This document shows, one piece after another, positions 11,657 through 22,975 of a stretch of 64,000 bases of DNA. How positions within the stretch are numbered: the stretch's first letter is position 1; each line of letters starts with the position of its first letter. The DNA comes from Chrysoporthe austroafricana (Eukaryota > Ascomycota > Sordariomycetes > Diaporthales > Cryphonectriaceae). The translations under genes and the position numbers were made by a program. The DNA lies in NCBI GenBank assembly GCA_001051155.2, contig JYIP02000004.1, forward strand, positions 745,576 to 809,575. The letters run 5' to 3'. A model generated the notes under the pieces. The model was not told the DNA's origin, did no database searches, and saw only the letters and a list, made by a program, of their open reading frames with translations.

Positions 11657-13104
11657 TCGGTTCACGATAGATGGATGAAGAGAACGGGATTAAGTTATTC
11701 AGGAAAGGGGTTCTCGACGGATCCGACAGTCAGAAGCGATCGTCGGCAAGTTTCGAGACGTACGACCAACGACAGTCCGGAGAGAGAAAGGATTCATTGC
11801 TGCCTTTCGCGTTGTTTCTTGCCGGCGTTACTACGTGGACAAAAGGAAGCGGCCCATCTGCGAGACCAGGGAAAGGCCTAGAGGAGCAGGATATTTGGCA
11901 AGTGTGGTACTGGCAACTCAGGGGAGAAGGCCACACTGGATATCACGATGTTTTTTCGTTCCCGCCGCTTTCGGGCCCGACCTGAGGTTCCCTTGAAGGT
12001 GTCGGTCCTTCACGGTCGGGGCGCTTACGATAATGGTTTCTTTTCATTATACCAAACCACCTCTACATACGGGCTTGTGGATACTGCCAGAGGGATAATT
12101 CGGCATGTTTATTAATACTGCGTCACCACCTTTCTTCACCTGTACCTTGTCAGTTTAGGCCCCCGACAATCGTGAATACCCACTGTTACGTCAATATTTG
12201 AGGGTTATGACCTATCTGGCTGTTAGTCACTGTGAGTGTCCGCTCAGCCAGCGATTTTCCGCCTGCAAAATGTCCTCCCATCACCAGCCAGCTACGTCTC
12301 TCAGTGCCACGAGAACGCCAGATTTTTCGTAACAGTCAGAGGCAGCCGAGACAAGCCACAAGAGGCCGTAGAGTTGGTTGTATGACCCGAAACTTTATGG
12401 ACATCTTGGCCTTCCGAGACACCTTTCATGCTGACTTGTAGTTGTCGAATGTCGATATGCCATTTGTCCACTCGGCCCACTTCGCCCACCTGTCGTGGTA
12501 CCAATCCGAGGACACCGGAGGAAAACTCCTATCAGGACAAGGAGGGATACCACAGTACTTAAGGCTGATTTCCCAAGGCAGGACGTCCGTACGGCAAGTC
12601 TCCCAGAGCAGGTGGAATCGGAAAAATAATATCTGCCTCCTCTCATGCTGTAGCAGCGTGAACCCCCCTTTCGTGCCCCAGGGGCGTCGGCATCATTCTC
12701 TCCCTGTGCCTGCAATTATTTCATCTCTCGCTGACATTCTTTTAACAGGAAGTGTTCGTATGGCTGAATCATGGCAGGAGACGAAGAGAGGCTGGATTAT
12801 CGGTGACAACATCAGGAACGAAATGACAGCACCTCGTCGTGCGGTCCCATGATGGTCATCCTTGCTTCCCAGGTCGAAGCTTCCAACTCGTCGCCAACAG
12901 AGATCCCGGACCGCGACCTCCATCGTAATGACTGTGCTCGTCTTCTAACGTCTGAGCTCATCGGATGGCCTAGTCTGTTCCTCTTCTTCGCACTCGAAAA
13001 ACAACTACCACAACCCACAATATTTGCAATTTGCAACCACGACACCAGTTACACCGCACTGAGTGGCGTTTCGCATCCGTATCCGAGCTTTCTACCTCAT
13101 AGCG
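11657..13104. other. Intergenic region, nothing recognised
   Basis: 1.45 kb holding the G-gamma 3' UTR and the promoter of the following secreted-protein gene. Only short frames without family resemblance are seen. Confidence 0.5.
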
Positions 13105-13776
13105 ATGTTGGACCTTCTCTATCTCTTGCTCGCCACCCCCATCTTCCTCTTCGTACCCTGTGTTGCCCTGCCTCGGGGCTTGCCTTACCCCTCTCGCAGT
13201 CCTACCCTCACCTACGGCAACACCAGCCATCGCGGCCTCGTGCCCAGCTTCGGACAGGACCACACGCGCCTCGACGACCTCCTCTCACGCCGGGACTTCG
13301 TCTGGACCGACACGACCAACCAGGCCCAAAACCTCTGCGGCACCTCCACCTTCGCCTCGGTCGGCAGCGGCGGCGGCGACAGCGGCGGCGACAGGCCGTG
13401 CGTCGAGGATTGTCGGCAGTTCGTGGAGTACGCGAAGTCGCGCGACGGGTTCTGGCTGGTCACGGGGTTTTCGGACGGGGGCCGGAGCTGGATGGAGTTC
13501 GCGACGCTGGCAAGCTGTAAGATCGGGGTGAGGCGGACGGACGCGGCGACGGGGATTGTGCCGTGAGTTTCCTGCCCTGCCTACTACCTACATGAGGCGG
13601 GGGGAATTCTGATGACGGTGGTATACAGGATCGGGAATCAAGATGTCATCGACCTGCTCAACAGTATCATGGGCATGTACGGTGACGGGGACACGCTGCC
13701 AGCCACACAGGGCAACATGAGCTGCTGCCGGGGCTCCACGGCTGCGGCTGTTGAGTGGCATATTTACAACAACTGA
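13105..13776 (+). CDS. Secreted Hce2 (Ecp2-like) effector-family protein
   Basis: Candidate secreted protein of the Hce2 family (homologues of Cladosporium fulvum Ecp2), found widely in fungi and often linked to plant interaction or antagonism; the activity of this copy is unknown. Two exons: 13105-13562 and 13629-13776 (66 bp intron), giving 201 aa. The first ATG is at 13105; the frame is open slightly upstream but without ATG. Residues 1-22 are a hydrophobic signal peptide ending near VALPRG. The mature part carries the Hce2 layout: LCGTSTF, then PCVEDC, an aromatic segment (FWLV), ASCKIGV, IGNQDVIDLLN and a final CC. Six cysteines lie in this region, consistent with three disulfides. A Gly/Ser-rich spacer separates the first two cysteine blocks. 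Family membership rests on pattern recognition, not a search. Confidence 0.8.
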
Positions 13777-14556
13777 TAGAGTATGGGACAAGGAGGACAG
13801 ATTGCTGGTCAAACCAACACTCGCTTTCGACTCCCACTCGTTGCGATGTATGAATTATTTCTCTATAAAGGACGATTCCAGCCGCTGGGCGGCAAGCTCA
13901 CACGGATATGAGGAGCAGGATACGGAATACGCCCTGACTTGGATCGAGGCGTGGGCCCTTTGGAGATTCACACATGAGCTGGAAGATGGTATGCTTAAGC
14001 CAGACAAATGCCGCTGAAGAGCACTCTTGGAGTTCTGGAAACGATATTCATCATTATGGGAGGCCTGTGCATGCAGCCACAGCCTGCTAGACATAGACCG
14101 GGTCTCTCAAGGCGTAGAGGATTAGAGGCAGTCAGAACATGCAGGCCATTTTCAAATCGACGCAGAGTGCCGATCAGCGTTGTCAAGGTCCTTGGGAGTA
14201 TTTCCGCGGATAACGTCCTATTACTATACTGGGATTGGTTCGGATGGTTACGGTAACGGCGGCGATAAACGGCCGAAAGCGAAATAAATGAAAGGAAACG
14301 GTTGCACTCATCCTTACCGTGGACTGTGCCCCTGAGCCGAGTTGCCGGGTCCGGTCGGTAAGTCCCGAGCCGCGCTGCCCCGCTGTTACGGGAGCACCGT
14401 CCGGAGCTCGGCCCGGGTGGCAATACCAAACCTCACACGTACCTAACACTCAGTCATTACAGTGAGAGTTTCATACGACTCCATCAGACAGGAAATTATC
14501 TGTGCCCCATTCCGATACAAGCCTCGATACCTTAGGATACCCGGGGCTAAACGAGA
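13777..14556. other. Intergenic region, nothing recognised
   Basis: 780 bp between two plus-strand genes. An 88-residue frame at 13751-14017 overlaps the end of the preceding gene and has no family features. Likely UTR and promoter sequence. Confidence 0.45.
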
Positions 14557-15303
14557 ATGGCCGAGAAAGGAGCGGAGGCCGGTGCGCCTTACCCGCTCCC
14601 GCGAGTGACCATCAAGTTCTGCACTCAGTATGCTTGACATCTTGCCCACCCCAGAACCCATCTATTATGCTTCAATGGAGTACTGACACTCGGCAGGTGC
14701 AAATGGATGCTACGAGCCGCATATGTATGCTCCCGATCCTCGACTCCTCATCCCCTTCCCACCCTCCGCTGACATCACCTTCAGTTCGCCCAAGAACTCC
14801 TCTCGACATTCTCCACGTCGCTGGGCGAGGTCGCGCTGCAGCCCAGCACAGGCGGCACCTTCATAGTTGAGATCTTCCATCAGTCTGCCCCCTCTGCCTC
14901 ATCATCGTCGTCACCGTCCCCGCCGGCAGCTGTCCAGAGCCGCGTCCTCTGGGACCGCAAGACGGACGGCGGGTTCCCCGAGACGAAGGAGCTGAAGCGG
15001 AGGGTGAGGGACGTCATCGAGCCCGGCCGTGACCTGGGGCATGTCGACCGGCACGGGGCGCCGAGGTCCGCCGCCGCCGCCGGGGCTGAGGGTGCTGCTG
15101 CGGGACAGGTTGCGAGCACCACGGTAGAAGTCGGCAAGGGAGAGAAGCTGCCCTCGAGGACAGAGCTTGAGGCGGCGGGCCAGGCGGGCGGTGGGTACCC
15201 CGGGTCGAGCGAGGCTGCGGCACAGCTGGTCGACTACCTCAGGCGCCAGGAGGGCAAGGACAGAGAGCGCGCTGGCAAGGAGGCATGTGAGGACTGTAAC
15301 TGA
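14557..15303 (+). CDS. SelW/Rdx-family thioredoxin-fold protein
   Basis: Member of the Rdx/selenoprotein W-like family, small redox proteins of poorly known function with a thioredoxin-like fold. Three exons: 14557-14627, 14697-14724 (only 28 bp) and 14785-15303, giving 205 aa. The N-terminal strand VTIKFCTQCKW carries the CxxC redox motif at residues 22-25 (cysteine, not selenocysteine). The first intron splits this motif and the second falls after RAAY. The fold continues with FAQELLSTFSTSLGEVAL, GGTFIVEI, and then LWDRKTDGGFPETKELKRRVRD and DLGHVDR, which are typical of fungal members. Residues about 125-205 form a low-complexity Ala/Gly/Glu-rich tail longer than in minimal SelW proteins. 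The mini-exon and both introns keep the frame, which supports the model. Confidence 0.88.
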
Positions 15304-16648
15304 GATGGCTGCAGGGGGGGAGGGGCTCGAGCAGGTCTGGATGTGTGCGAGGGCCAGTAAGTCACTGGCCTGACCTGGTCTGTGCGCTGTTGCCAGGCTC
15401 CTGCCCAGCAGTGTAGATAGCCTCAGCTTTTTAGCTGGCCTTTTCTCTTTTCTTTCCTTTCCTTTTTTTTCTGTAGCGCGCCATAGCTCAATAGAGCCAG
15501 TCCCACAGGATGTCTGTACAGTATCCGGTTTGGAAAATCAACTTCATAGGAGGCTGGCGTGCACATTTTCCCAGGAGTTAAGAACTGACATACCGGAAAG
15601 CTCTTGGCTTCAAACAACGTCTAGTATTCGTTACCGTTCCAGTTCAGCAAGGATACCAGTAACGAGCAGTGGATGATGATAATAACTTATTAAATTGGCT
15701 ATTCCGATTCAAAAAAAAACCCCCCTTTCTTTCGATGCCTAACAATGCCCCCAAAAAGCAGAACAAATGTGAGTCTAGAGTCAGGGAAGCAAGTGACAGC
15801 AAGTCCAAAGTTCCTCTTCCACAGATTGGCTAATCGAAAATTGTAGACTTGAATACAAATAAACAGTTCAGAGAAGATCATGGGTTGGTCTTCATGTACC
15901 AATCGAAAAAGTGTTTCCGCCTACTGCCGGCCTCCGAAGCTCTATGCTCGTCCCGACGCATGATCGAGGAAATATCGGAGCATTAACACCAGTAATTCTT
16001 CGTACTATAATTATATCTCGGTATACAAAGAGCCAAATCCGATGGACCTGAAACCAACAAACTCGGAAGGGACAGGACGAGAAATTACGAATGGAGTTGT
16101 GAAGATTACCGTATACTACCTAACCTATTCGCCTTTGCCGAATGGGCAAATTTTCGAGACACGTGAGAGGCCACAGGAAAGGGAGGTGATTATTGATGAG
16201 TATCGTGATGTCCTGGAAGCCTGTCCGATGGAGCCACTGTTGAAGGCCTTGGATAGGTACACATCACTTTCCTCCTGATTTCGACTGAACTTCCATTCTC
16301 TTACTACGATCTATGCGATGGTTTACATCAAACGTTGCACCTTCCTATGAATTTTATCGCGGGCACGAACGATGACCCAAATAAACCAAACTAACGATAA
16401 TTATAGCAGTGCCCACGTGGAAATCGTAAGCGTGCATCGCTGCGACCACCTCATCTTCGGTGTCTCCAGAGGATGCGATTTAAATACATGCACAAATCAT
16501 GCATAACGAGGCTCAGGCTATGAGCTGTTTGAAAGATCTCTAATGCAACGTTCTCATCGCTTTGAGACTGTTTTGCTCCGGGCACCGTATCCAGGATGAT
16601 CTGCAAGTTGCTCATTGCGTATGATATACGTTGCTACGTGTATATCAA
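15304..16648. other. Intergenic region, nothing firm
   Basis: 1.35 kb between convergent genes, moderately AT-rich. A 78-residue frame at 16042-16278 has no recognisable features and no splice partner. Otherwise I see nothing. Confidence 0.45.
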
Positions 16649-18007
16649 CTAGTCAAAGTACTTTACCTTCACGCCTTTGATGATTTCTACCTCCTTGTCC
16701 GCATTATCTCCAGCTGCCGTACTTGTACCGGGGCCGATGTTCTTTATGACCCTCTGCTTGACCCACTCCCCGGCCTTGATGGGTCGTCCATCGCTGTCGA
16801 GGACCTTCTCGCCGAGCAGGCCTCTCTCGCGGAGAACCGTGGACTCCTCGATGGGTATCATTTCCGTGTCATCCTCGAGCCGGACCACGTAAATGACTCG
16901 CAGCCTGTCCACATGCTGTTGGTCCTTAGGTGGTGCGATGACCCTGTGGATGCTAGACTTCAGATAACCATCTGTGCCCCCGAACGAATTAGCCATTTTA
17001 GCCCCGCCACGACGGATTGGATCTGGAGATGAGTTGATTCGAGAAAATTTTCACTGACTTGTGAGAAAGTGTAGAGCGTCTGCCAGATTCACTGTCAGGG
17101 TGCCTGGCACCATCCGTACGTCTTTCCACGAGCCGTCCTTTGCCAGGACTTGCAGTCCGCCAATGGGCTGATAGAAGAGCAAAGTAAGACTCCCGAGGTC
17201 CGAATGCCTGCATCAGTGTCAGAGGACGTCTTGTTTCCTTTGCTTGTACCCAGGGCGGGTCATTTTGGACGCAATCTTTGCCCGTATGCTTACCCCTTCA
17301 GCCAGATCCCACCGCATTTCGCATTGTCCTCCGCGCTTCTCGCAAGGTATTTCATGTACCTGAGATGACAGGCGCTGTTTGCGTCATATCTATGCCTCTT
17401 AACGAGCCATTCCTCGTCCTTGAGCCCCAGCCCCAGCGCGAATACAACCAGCAGCCTGTGGACGATGTGGTTGTGCACGTGTCTCGAGAAGCGCTCGACC
17501 TCGGCCCAGTGCCGCTTGAGGATGTCCGGGTGGGCCATTCCCGCGTGCTGGGGTGTGAACTTGGGGACGTTGTAGAGCTCGTAGTTGTCCCGGATCCCGG
17601 GGACCAGCTCGCGCGTGCCCGCCGGCTTGTAACCGTTGTACTCGCCGGCCTCCATATTAGCGAGGTAGCGCATTTTCTCGGCCTCCGGCAGCGCGAGCAG
17701 GGCCTGGCCGATGGCAAACTGCCTCTCGACCTCTTCCTCGGTCAGGCCGAAGTTCTTGACGTAGAAAAAGCCTTGATTTTTGAAGGAGCATAGGTCAGCG
17801 AGCGGCAGGAAGACGGGTATTCGTAGGAAGGATCTCGAAGCCGAGCGTACCAACTTCTTCAATGGCTCTCGTAAATTCGGCAGCCAGCTCCTGCTTCCCC
17901 CCCGGCTGGTCGAACTTTGATAAATCGAGAGTGACCAGATCGGCCCAGTTGCCCTCCTCTGCTGAAACCGATGGCTTCGTCCATGACAGAGTCTGTGTGG
18001 TAGACAT
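16649..18007 (-). CDS. 2-oxoglutarate/Fe(II)-dependent oxygenase, IPNS-like
   Basis: Non-haem iron oxygenase of the isopenicillin-N-synthase/DIOX superfamily; the substrate cannot be told from sequence. Four exons: 18007-17851, 17771-17294, 17207-17059 and 16971-16649, giving 368 aa. The N-terminal DIOX_N region (about 25-150) includes the AIEEVGFFYVKNFGL segment, which crosses intron 1. The jelly-roll core has WLKGHSDLGSLTLLFYQP, so H213 and D215 are the first two iron ligands, followed by GGLQVL and the V-PGTLTVNLADALHFLT stretch. H270 in SSIHRV is the third ligand. The 2-oxoglutarate arginine should be R284, but the usual R-x-S is R-L-R here. All three introns preserve frame and lie at conserved sequence. 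It has no biosynthetic-cluster neighbours. It may act in secondary metabolism or detoxification. Confidence 0.88.
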
Positions 18008-20418
18008 GATTTGCAGTCTTGGATTCTATTTCTTCGCAGGTAAAAGAAGCTTGTACTGCCCCAAATGATCCGAGGCTCGAATAGCAATACGAAGTTTGGT
18101 GATGATAGCAATGAATTGATGAGAAAATGCTCGTGAATTACCGTCAAATACTCGGATGTTCGTCTGTATCATCACATGAGCTTGTTTTGCAGTAGGTTGA
18201 GCAAGTTATGGACCAGGTGGGGATAACTTGCTCATGTAGCATGGTTGACAGACTAACTAGGTACCTAAGCGAGTAGATCCTATAGCTTCGTAAATGTACA
18301 TCAATGATACGCACTAATCATTGCGCTTCCCCAGATTTTCGCATTTTCATGGTTGGTTTGCGACATTGAAGAGGCCTTGTAGCGGTGCGACCATTGATAT
18401 ACCCCTGGGCCAGGGGGGTATTGCCCTCTTAGCCGTATGCAAGTGATAGGCTTATTTTGTCGATATTTTATTACCTGGGTCAATTCAATGTTAGTTCCGA
18501 GGAATGTGATTGGAAACCTCCATTTCGCAATGTTGGTACCGGAACTTAAGTGGAAAGCCAGGCTTGATATGGACTCGTCTTGAAGTACTGGTAAGGTACC
18601 TTGGCTATGGGAAAGGGTGCGATCCTGAGGGATACGCTGATCCTGACTCAGAAAACTATTTAAGCCTACTGTGAAGCAAAAATTTGTTATGATACTATTT
18701 CACTCTAGTCGTTTAGCATGATGCTTGGTGCTTCGGTGATGCCCTCACTCCTAGGATGCGATGCTGTCTATGGGGTGCGCTGGGCGGTATGCTCCAGAGT
18801 AGTGGAAGATATGCACCCGCCTAGACTTATACCGCTCGCGATGCTCATACAACCTTGATTCAAGGTATGGACTTCCTGTTCCCGGGTGGGAGGACAGAGC
18901 GTATCGTAGCATCTGACCCGCCAAGCAGCCCTGTTCCTCATGCCTCATGATTATACTGACGTTAAAGATCGAGGAGGAAGGTTGCATTACTTTCCCGCCC
19001 AATGATGTTGACTTCATTGATACACTCTCTGGGTATCGGAGTAAACATTTCGGCATATGGATAGTGGTAGCGGCTGGCCTGAGGAAGTACCACGAGTACC
19101 GGCGACGAAAGAGGGGGGGGGGTCATTCGGGTAAGCATAGTTTGTCGAACCTGTTAGTGCGATAGGATTACCAGAGAATCAGTCGCAAGGCTTTTGCAGT
19201 CCGCCTAGTGCCGTACGAAGCTTGTAAAACGAACGAGGGAAAAGCCATAAGAAGCCGGAAATATGCAGTTTATTATCACTTAGAATTGGTGCCAGCGCAT
19301 CCAAGTCTACGTATGAACAGCAACGCAGAGTAGAACCATTTTGGTTCGCGAGCAGCAGTTATTACATCAAGAAAATTGGTGCAAACGCAAGAATAGGCAG
19401 AAATGTTGGAGGACAGGCTTCAACCGAGCCTCTCGCGAGACTAGAGGAATTAGGGATACTTAACACTTCGGCCACACGAGGACTATGCATCTGCCCTCGG
19501 AGCTGGACCAAACCTGTCAAACAAGAGATGTGCTATGAGATAGCGCAGCCTAGTGACTAGACATTTGATGCTTTGCTAGATAGCTCGCTGATAGCGACGT
19601 CTTGATCGTGCCTGAGCCTTGCTGCCCACCAGATACTGCAGGTTGAATATACTGTGGGTAGGCGCTACAGTCTGGTGACCTAGCCCTTATACATAGCCCC
19701 CTATAAGCGCTTATAAAAGACTGTAGTAATAAGGCCCGGGTACTCCATGAATTGAAATTAAACACCTATCGAAAATAACCGTACACTCAGGCTCTACTGA
19801 AATTCGATGAAACGGTGGCATAGGCATCTTTTTAATAAATCGGAGGTCAATATAATTGATCTTTGCTTAGTAGAGATAATGTTTAAGTGCGTTTCTGCCC
19901 AAAAACGCAAGCCTCGATGCTCGTCCTCGATCGACATAAAACCTTTGACGAGCTCGTCAGGTATGCAACTTATGAATCCTCCCAGTGGACCCGGCGCACT
20001 CCGTAACAGGACTGGAGGCCGAAATCGTGGCGGAGCAGTGACTGAAGACGTCCTAGGGATGTGGTCTGCGTTGATTCGACGCCCTCGAACAGCCACCCGA
20101 AGCTAGCTAACAGCGCGGAAATGTTGCCAGCTAGAAAATGCCTTGCCATTGTCACTCATCAGAGGCAATGTGCATAAGCTTAGCTCCTGATTGGTTATAA
20201 TATGACCGCATTGTCCTAAGTCCTTGGCGGATGTTGGGGGTGGAGGGTGAGAGGCCGTACCTAAGCCTCTAACGACCGAGCAGGGGCGCGGAACGCCTTT
20301 TATACATTTCTGCTTTTATTCTCTTGCCTGATAAGCCCTATAGAGCACAACGTGTCCATGCACAGACGAAAGTATCAGCATCGTACCACCCCTCTCCCTT
20401 TCGGCCGTGTCTGCTGTC
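18008..20418. other. Divergent gene-poor region
   Basis: 2.4 kb between the divergent oxygenase and ankyrin genes, more AT-rich than the genes. Short frames on both strands (for example 18751-19056 and 19794-20096, minus) show no family resemblance. Both promoters should lie here. Confidence 0.45.
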
Positions 20419-22975
20419 ATGGATCCTCTATCAGTCGCTGCCAGTGTCATCGCTCTCGTCCAAGCCGCAGCCGCTATTGGCAAGGGCATCAACGCGCTGA
20501 GGTCGATGGGCAAGGCCCCAGCCGAGCTCTGCGCGCTGCTAAACGAGGTGAGCGGCCGCACGTCACAAGCCGCTTCGCGCTTCCTCCCCGCCTGCTGACC
20601 CTGGACCGTTCCAGCTTACGACTCTCCAGCTGTTGTCAAATCAGCTGCAGGATGACCACCCCGCCACGTCAGGCTCGGATGCGGTGACGAGATGTGTGGC
20701 CGACATCAAGGGGATCGTGACGGACATGGAAGACATGGTGAGCAGGTTCCTCGCGAGCAGCAGAGGGCTGAACAGGAACGGCCAGCACAGGGTTTCTGCG
20801 GTCAGGTGGAAGCTGGAAAAGGACAGTATTCTCTCTCTTCGTGACCGTGCACGCCATGCCCGAGAGACCTTGGCGGTCTGCTTTGCTTCCAAAGCCGCTG
20901 CAGGCACAAACTCGCAAGGTCACTTGGTCCTCGAGGTAGAGCGCGTCTTCCGTGTCTCGGCGGGTGAACTTGGCAGTTCCATTCGTGAGAATGCTGCCGA
21001 CAACAGCGAATCTTTAAGGCGTATCGAGGAGTCTCTGTGTCATCTTCGTGAGACTCAGGTTCAGGTCATGGGTAGTTTGGGTACTTTAGCCAAAAGCATG
21101 TCGTCAACGGAGCAGCCAATGGATCAAACAACAACAGACCCGGAGCCTCATTCCGCAAGCCAATTCGCAGTCGTGTGTCCACCAACGCAGATGCAGCGCG
21201 ACTCCGGGCCCGATGCCGTCACCTGCGTGCAGGCCTTCAGGCGCACGCCCTGCGCTTCAACGTGCAGGTGCCAATGCCACCGGATGGAGAGCGTCCGGAG
21301 CCCTGAATATCTCCAGAGGGCCGTCGGGGCCCTGTTCCTGGCATATAATACGCTGCCGCTCTTCAAGGCCAGATCGTGCGATCGTGCCGGATGCCGGAGC
21401 CGGTCGAGATCCACGTTCAAGCTGTATTATCATCTCCCGAGCTGGATTCTGTCTCGGGCGCTCTTGTTCACGCTGTCTTGGGATTCCTTGACGGGCCAAG
21501 GGGCGTCTTTATACCTCGTGGTTCCACGCGTCATCAGCCCACACGACTCAATCTGGAAGGCTATTCGTTGTTGCGATACACAGAAACTACAGGAGAGGCT
21601 CTCGTCGAGAATCAACACTCCTACGGACATATCACCATCGGGGACATCCTTGCTCCTTGTTAGTCTGTGTACTTGATGAAGCTATGGAAGGCAATCAGAC
21701 TGATAGCTGAGCAGCATTCCATGTCTAATGGACATCCCGTGATGATAAAATTGCTCTTACAGGTTGGGTGCGACATCACCTTCAAGAACTTTCATGGGGT
21801 GTAAGTGGAAATCCTGATATTTATCATCCTCATCGCTTGAAATGAATAGTCGTAACGTCTAACCTGTCTCCCGGCCTAGGTCTCCTGCCAGCAAGGCCAG
21901 GGGGCGCTTATACGTAAATGACCTCGAGCCCGTCAGTGAGCGGATGCGCAGTCTGTACCAGGCCATCGTACAGATGGACGATGACAACTCGTACAACTCC
22001 ACCCTGATCCACGACACCATCCTCAAGACGAGCGGCGCAGTGACAGGGGCCAGCCTCACCCTGGAGGACGCCGTGCGCCTGGAAGCAGCATCCCTTGACT
22101 CGCTGGACGGGCTGGGCTACGCGCCGCTCCACTGGGCCGCCCGCAGAGGGGACAGAGCGAGCCTGGAGGTGCTGCTCGGGGCGGGCGCGCACGCCGACAC
22201 GAGGAACCTCAGCGGGCGGACGGCGCTGCACCTCGCGGCGCAGCGCGGCCACCTCGATGTGGTGCGGAGGCTCCTGGCCGCCGGCAGCAGCGTCGACGCG
22301 GCCGACGTCAACGGCAAGACGCCGCTGCACCTGGCCGTGGCGGCCTCCGCCGAGACGTCCACGGAGGCGGTCGCCGTGCTACTCGGTGCGGGCTGCGGCG
22401 TCGACATCCGGGACCACGGCAACCGCTTCACGCCCCTGAACAACCTGATCTACGAGTCGCTGGCCCGAGGCCCCTGGGACTGCGGCGGCAAGATCGAGGC
22501 CCTGCTCAACGCGGGGGCCGACATCGATGCGCCTGACAAATGGGGCTGCACGCCACTCCTGAACGCGGCTATGATCCCTTGGGACAACACATTATTTGGT
22601 ATCCTGTACGGAAGGGGAGCGAAGACGCAGGTCCGCGATAGCACCGGGAGGGGGGTCCTTCACTACGCCGCAGCCTATGGCGACATGGAGCACATTGAGT
22701 ACTTGAGAGGTCTAGGACTTACGCAGGAGCAGGTGGATACGGATCACAGGGATCAGACAGGACACACGCCATGCAGTTTGATGGCATGGAGGGCAAGCAC
22801 CAGCCCGAAAAAACTCTGGACAAACATGAAGAGGTCGACGGAGGAAGAAGTTTCAGCTTTCAATAACCTGATCCGAGAGGTACGCAATAGGGAGAGAGTG
22901 AATGAAGGAAATGAGCTAGATGACAGTGTGGAAGACGTATTTGTAGATGCCTGCGAGAGCTTTGATAATAACTGA
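20419..22975 (+). CDS. Ankyrin-repeat protein with STAND-type N-terminal domain
   Basis: Fungal ankyrin protein of unknown function. Preferred model: exons 20419-20547, 20615-21658, 21763-21800 and 21880-22975, 768 aa. Residues 1-60 (MDPLSVAASVIALVQAAAAIGKGI) resemble the helical N-terminal domain of fungal STAND/NLR-like proteins. There is no NACHT or NB-ARC domain. A coiled region follows. A conserved Cys-rich block at about 255-305 (CRCQCH, then CDRAGC) leads into a YYHLPSWILSRAL segment, familiar from other Sordariomycete ankyrin proteins. Ankyrin repeats run over about residues 475-690 (APLHWAARRG, TALHLAAQRGH, TPLHLAV, TPLLNAA, VLHYAAAYGD). The tail is acidic. The border at 21659 is ambiguous: the in-frame 104 bp intron removes an ankyrin-like helix pair that reads well in the downstream frame, so a frameshift is also possible. 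Confidence 0.75.

Noticed and set aside
16042..16278. 78-codon plus-strand frame
   Set aside because: No signal peptide, motif, splice partner or recognised family.
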